A DNA stretch of 64,000 nucleotides. Origin: JABCYV01 sp963729325. GTDB taxonomy: Bacteria > Acidobacteriota > Terriglobia > Terriglobales > Acidobacteriaceae. Position 1 is the first letter of the stretch. Every line of letters starts with the position of its first letter. The stretch covers positions 1 through 64,000 of the forward strand of contig CAVSNS010000006.1 of the NCBI GenBank assembly GCA_963729325.1, written 5' to 3'. Shown here piece after piece: positions 60,989 to 64,000 of this stretch. Below the pieces are notes generated by a model. The model saw only the letters and a list, made by a program, of their open reading frames with translations. It made no database searches and was not told the origin of the DNA. The position numbers were made by a program, and so were the translations under genes.

Positions 60989-62539
60989 ATGGCTGAATCC
61001 ACAGCCGCAGTTGCTCCTAGCACCAGCGAATCCAACCGCTGGGTAGTTCTTCTCTTCAGTATTCTCGGTATGGTGGCGGTGGCGAATTTTCAGTATGGAT
61101 GGACTCTGTTCGTTCCGCCGCTTCAAAAGCACCTTAAGGCCGATCAAGCTCTGATCCAGGTAACCTTCACCGTTTTCGTGCTCCTGGAGACTTGGCTTGT
61201 GCCCTTCGAGGGTTGGCTGGTCGACAAGTTCGGTCCACGGCTACTGGTAATGCTCGGTGGCGTTCTGGCTGGGCTAGGTTGGGTTGGAAGCGGAAAAGCT
61301 GAGTCGCTGACGGCTCTGTACCTCTCCTACGCGGTAGCTGGGATAGGTGCCGGCATCGTATACGGCACTGCTATCGGCCTCGCCATGAAGTGGTTTCCTG
61401 ACCACCGCGGCCTGGCGGCGGGACTCACGGCTGCCGGCTTCGGTGCCGGATCCGCCCTCACCGTTGCGCCGATCGCTAACATGATCAACTCGGCCGGTTA
61501 CCAGGCCGCCTTCATCCGCTGGGGGATCATCCAGGGATTGACCGTGCTCGTGGCGGCGTTCTTTCTCAAGTCGCCGCCTGTAGGCTGGCTGCCCAAAACC
61601 TGGAGATCAAAAGGCAGTGAGGAAGTGAAGAAACGCCAGTCGCAGGTGGATTTTACTTCCGGCGAAATGGTGGCCACGCCCAACTTCTGGCTCATGTACC
61701 TGATGATGGCGATGGTTGCGACCGGGGGCTTGATGGCCGTAGCGCAGCTCAAGCCGATGGCGGTCGATTTCAAGGTCGACAAGATTCCAGTCAGCCTGTT
61801 AGGACTCACCATGCCGGCCCTGGTCTTCGCCCTCTCCGCCGATCGTTTGGTAAACGGACTCTGCCGCCCGTTCTGGGGATGGATCTCCGACCACATTGGC
61901 CGAGAGATGACCATGACCGTGGCGTTCGGTCTAGAAGCCATCGCCATTTACGTGCTCCTCAGGTTCGCCACTAACCCGCTGATGTTCGTCATCTTCAGCG
62001 CGTTTACCTTTTTCGGCTGGGGCGAGATCTACTCGCTGTTTCCGGCGTTGTGCGGGGACTTCTTCGGTCGCAAGCATGCCACCGAGAATTACGGTTTCCT
62101 CTACACTGCGAAGGGGACAGCTTCCGTGTTCGTGCCTATTGGGTCGGCGCTGGCGGCAGGCAAGGCTTTCGACTTCCGCGCCGACATCCTGCTCCTGCTA
62201 GGCGGCCTCTTGATATTTTTCGCGGCATTCCTGGCGCCTGTGGCGTTTCGTCTGCATCTCAATCGAAACGCTAAGGCCGTACTGCTGGCTGTAGCCGGGG
62301 TACTGATTGCCTACGGGCTCATCCTCACCGTAGTTCCCACGGTTTGGACTCCGTTCGCCGCTAAGTTCACCCTGCCGAATGCTGGCTGGAAGGGCGTGTT
62401 CCGATTTGCCATCGTCTTCGACGTTTGCGCAGCATTGCTCGCCTTCTTCGTGCTGCGCAAGATGAAGGCGCCGGTTCACCAGGAGCTGCCGGGCGCCGCG
62501 CCGGAGCTGACAGCAGCTAGAGTACGAGGTGTAGCGTAG
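60989..62539 (+). CDS. OxlT-type oxalate/formate antiporter-family MFS transporter
   Basis: 516 residues, GAGGAGG before ATG. Twelve transmembrane helices of the OFA subgroup: WVVLLFSILGMVAVANFQYG at the start, LSYAVAGIGAGIVYGTAIGL, MKWFPDHRGLAAGLTAAGFG, DRLVNGLCRPFWGWISDHIG (the subgroup signature) and FPALCGDFFGRKHATENYGF. It is longer than Oxalobacter OxlT (about 420), with two extra helices toward the C-terminus. In this position it should bring oxalate into the cell, in exchange for formate or another product or by proton coupling. No formate is made by the enzymes here, so the counter-ion is open. It ends the cluster; a strong terminator follows. Confidence 0.92.
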   Translation: MAESTAAVAPSTSESNRWVVLLFSILGMVAVANFQYGWTLFVPPLQKHLKADQALIQVTFTVFVLLETWLVPFEGWLVDKFGPRLLVMLGGVLAGLGWVGSGKAESLTALYLSYAVAGIGAGIVYGTAIGLAMKWFPDHRGLAAGLTAAGFGAGSALTVAPIANMINSAGYQAAFIRWGIIQGLTVLVAAFFLKSPPVGWLPKTWRSKGSEEVKKRQSQVDFTSGEMVATPNFWLMYLMMAMVATGGLMAVAQLKPMAVDFKVDKIPVSLLGLTMPALVFALSADRLVNGLCRPFWGWISDHIGREMTMTVAFGLEAIAIYVLLRFATNPLMFVIFSAFTFFGWGEIYSLFPALCGDFFGRKHATENYGFLYTAKGTASVFVPIGSALAAGKAFDFRADILLLLGGLLIFFAAFLAPVAFRLHLNRNAKAVLLAVAGVLIAYGLILTVVPTVWTPFAAKFTLPNAGWKGVFRFAIVFDVCAALLAFFVLRKMKAPVHQELPGAAPELTAARVRGVA

Positions 62540-62566
62540 CTCTGTGTATCAGACTGGGCATTAGCC

Positions 62567-62598
62567 AGCTCCCTTCCTCTCGGGAAGGGAGCTTTTTT
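62567..62598 (+). terminator. Rho-independent terminator closing the oxalate island
   Basis: AGCTCCCTTCC / GGAAGGGAGCT, 11 bp with a 5-base loop, followed by TTTTTTAT. It lies 28 bp beyond the stop of the MFS gene. Confidence 0.95.
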
Positions 62599-62682
62599 AT
62601 TTCCCTCGCAATCCTCCACCCATCCGATCGTCGCAATCTCACGTACCTCCTGTGAAAGCAGTTAAATCAGAGGAGACGAATC

Positions 62683-63237
62683 GTGACCAAGAAATTTGCT
62701 GTTCTATTACTGTCGCTGCTCGCGCTTGCCGCCACGGCTGCTATGGCTGGTTCCAAGAATCCGATGGTTGGCGGCCAGGAAATGTATCCCACGAAAGACA
62801 TCATCGACAATGCCGTAAATTCGGCTGACCACACCACGCTCGTGGCCGCAGTAAAGGCCGCGGGACTGGTCGACACATTAAAGGGCCCCGGACCGTTTAC
62901 CGTTTTTGCTCCGACCAATGAGGCATTCGCCAAATTGCCGGCGGGCACCGTCGATACTCTGTTGAAGCCGGAGAACAAAGACATGCTGACCAAGATCCTG
63001 ACCTATCACGTTGTTTCCGGCAGGATCAGCGCTTCCGAACTGAAGAAGCAAATCAAGGCTGGGAACGGCCAAGTTACCCTCAGGACGGTAAGCGGCGGCG
63101 CGCTCACCGCCATGATGCAAGGCAGCGATGTGGTTCTGAAGGACGAAAAGGGCGATGTTTCGACCGTAACCATTCCCAACGTCTTTCAATCGAATGGTGT
63201 GATTCACGTGGTTGACACTGTGCTTCTGCCTCAATAA
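62683..63237 (+). CDS. Secreted fasciclin-domain protein
   Basis: 184 residues from GTG 62683, with AGAGGAG upstream. Signal peptide AVLLLSLLALAATAAMA. One fasciclin (FAS1) domain: DIIDNAVNSADHTTLVAAVK, GPGPFTVFAPTNEAFAKLPA, ILTYHVVSGRI and FQSNGVIHVVDTVLLP. FAS1 domains mediate adhesion or bind matrix; bacterial ones are common and little studied. It has its own start signals and lies beyond the terminator, so it is not part of the oxalate operon. Confidence 0.92.
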   Translation: MTKKFAVLLLSLLALAATAAMAGSKNPMVGGQEMYPTKDIIDNAVNSADHTTLVAAVKAAGLVDTLKGPGPFTVFAPTNEAFAKLPAGTVDTLLKPENKDMLTKILTYHVVSGRISASELKKQIKAGNGQVTLRTVSGGALTAMMQGSDVVLKDEKGDVSTVTIPNVFQSNGVIHVVDTVLLPQ

Positions 63238-63716
63238 CTCAACCCTTCGACAGGCGGACAGTTATAGGAAGGCAAAATTCCTACACCCCCGGTTGTGAGC
63301 AGAGGTACGCGGAGGCCGCGCGGGGACGATTAGGTCCTCGCGCGGCTCACCGTGCTAGTCCGTTGAGCGCGTGGAGGCGTAGATGCGAAGCAAGTAGGAA
63401 TATTGGTCGCGCTCGCTAGCTAACTGCAGACTGCTTCAGATTGTCGCCGAATAAAGTGTAACCGACTCGATAGGAGCTGCGGCGACCAGGTTCTGGACAA
63501 CCCCGTTTAAGCCAACCGCAGAAAACGCAGTACTTGTTGGCTTCGTTTCGTAATAATCTTGCAGCCAAACCTCCCGGGTCGCGCGACAGTAAACAGCCCA
63601 ACTTACCGGTCTCACTTGATCGGCCGCTCGATGGGATGAGTCCCAGTCCGCGGCCGAACCCAGGTCAAACCAACGTTCATAACGTTCAAATGTTCATCGC
63701 TGGAGGTTACCCGCCT
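63238..63716. other. Intergenic region with a 13-bp hairpin
   Basis: At 63315-63346 GCCGCGCGGGGAC and GTCCTCGCGCGGC form a 13-bp stem (one G-T) with a 6-base loop and no T run. It may end the fasciclin transcript. I see no gene in the rest. Confidence 0.4.
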
Positions 63717-64000
63717 CTACTGTACGGAAGGTCCGGCAGCGTCGCTGCACAGCATTTCTTTACACAGGGAGCATCCTTCGACGCTTGCCGGATCCGTCGG
63801 CGTGAGCTTGTAAATTTGTAATAGCTGGTGAATTCTGCGCTTCACCGCAACCGTGAAACGTAGTCCGCGACCGAAGCTGTTCAGACTGTCTGTTGTGAGC
63901 CCTAAAGATTTCAGAATCGAACCCACAGCTCGGGGCTTTAGGTCAGCCTCCTCACCAATCCTCTTTCGGCATACATTAACCTGGGAGGCAATCTGGCCAA
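63717..64000 (-). CDS. C-terminal part of a DNA-binding-type protein running off the window
   Basis: The minus-strand frame is open from the window end to a stop at 63717: GQIASQVNVCRKRIGEEADL, then KPRAVGSILKSLGLTTDSLN, FGRGLRFTVAVKRRIHQLLQ and a Cys-containing tail. The middle has the spacing of a C-terminal winged-helix or AlbA-like module that I associate with ATPase or primase-like proteins of mobile DNA in Acidobacteriota, but I cannot name the family. The N-terminus is outside the window. Confidence 0.55.
   Translation of the reverse strand, partial: GQIASQVNVCRKRIGEEADLKPRAVGSILKSLGLTTDSLNSFGRGLRFTVAVKRRIHQLLQIYKLTPTDPASVEGCSLCKEMLCSDAAGPSVQ

Noticed and set aside
63534..63821. Plus-strand frame near the window end
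   Set aside because: It is antisense to the better supported minus-strand frame that ends at 63717 and has no family features.

Overview
The window looks like chromosomal DNA of an Acidobacteriota member, probably close to the Terriglobia / Ca. Koribacter group. This is inferred from moderately GC-rich coding DNA, YXWGXW-repeat and DUF481 envelope proteins, a UdgX-type uracil-DNA glycosylase, many small helical or acidic orphan proteins, and dispersed repeats with 'CATCCCGA' ends. No rRNA operon or CRISPR array is visible. There are two tRNA genes, Cys-GCA and Gly-GCC, both on the minus strand.

Layout. 0-9.5 kb: a LolA-like lipoprotein-sorting protein convergent with an MMPL/RND exporter; a gene-poor stretch with a tRNA-Lys-like 5' remnant; small proteins; a DUF481 outer-membrane protein; a tyrosine recombinase next to tRNA-Cys; an ECF sigma factor. 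9.5-16.4 kb: a tightly overlapping glgX-treZ-treY operon for glycogen-to-trehalose conversion, with treZ frameshifted. 16.5-26 kb: small stress or nucleoid-type proteins (DUF6496, DUF3175), UdgX, a STAS protein, a Ser/Thr kinase, a YXWGXW protein, two tandem Crp/Fnr regulators and a three-copy family of small helical proteins. 26.5-37 kb: a signalling block led by a 2110-aa cytosolic kinase with about twelve HAMP units, then a REC-PAS-HisKA_3 kinase and two response regulators. 37-48 kb: general-stress proteins, decayed genes, tRNA-Gly, a tryptophan-dioxygenase homologue, an ABC ATPase, an IS remnant, PhzF, a 1-Cys peroxiredoxin preceded by a predicted small RNA, a TPR protein and RNase HI. 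48.5-52.7 kb: PstS, a broken porin and a broken DUF4440 protein.

52.8-62.6 kb is the most interesting part: an apparently complete oxalate-utilisation island. In order it has a glyoxylate aminotransferase, an oxalate-CoA ligase (AAE3-like), a PanE-like reductase that is a candidate oxalyl-CoA reductase, a FadR-type regulator with a candidate operator, the three subunits of a ferredoxin-dependent oxalate oxidoreductase (gamma-delta fusion, alpha with the diagnostic YPIRP motif, beta), and an OxlT-type antiporter, closed by a strong terminator. Oxalate would enter through the antiporter. One branch would oxidise it to CO2 with reduction of ferredoxin. The other would carry it through oxalyl-CoA and glyoxylate to glycine.

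Many genes in the window carry single-base frameshifts (treZ, the YXWGXW protein, a nucleotidyltransferase, the REC-PAS kinase, a TPR protein, the porin, the DUF4440 protein). This suggests residual indel errors in the assembly, or real decay. The oxalate island is intact.
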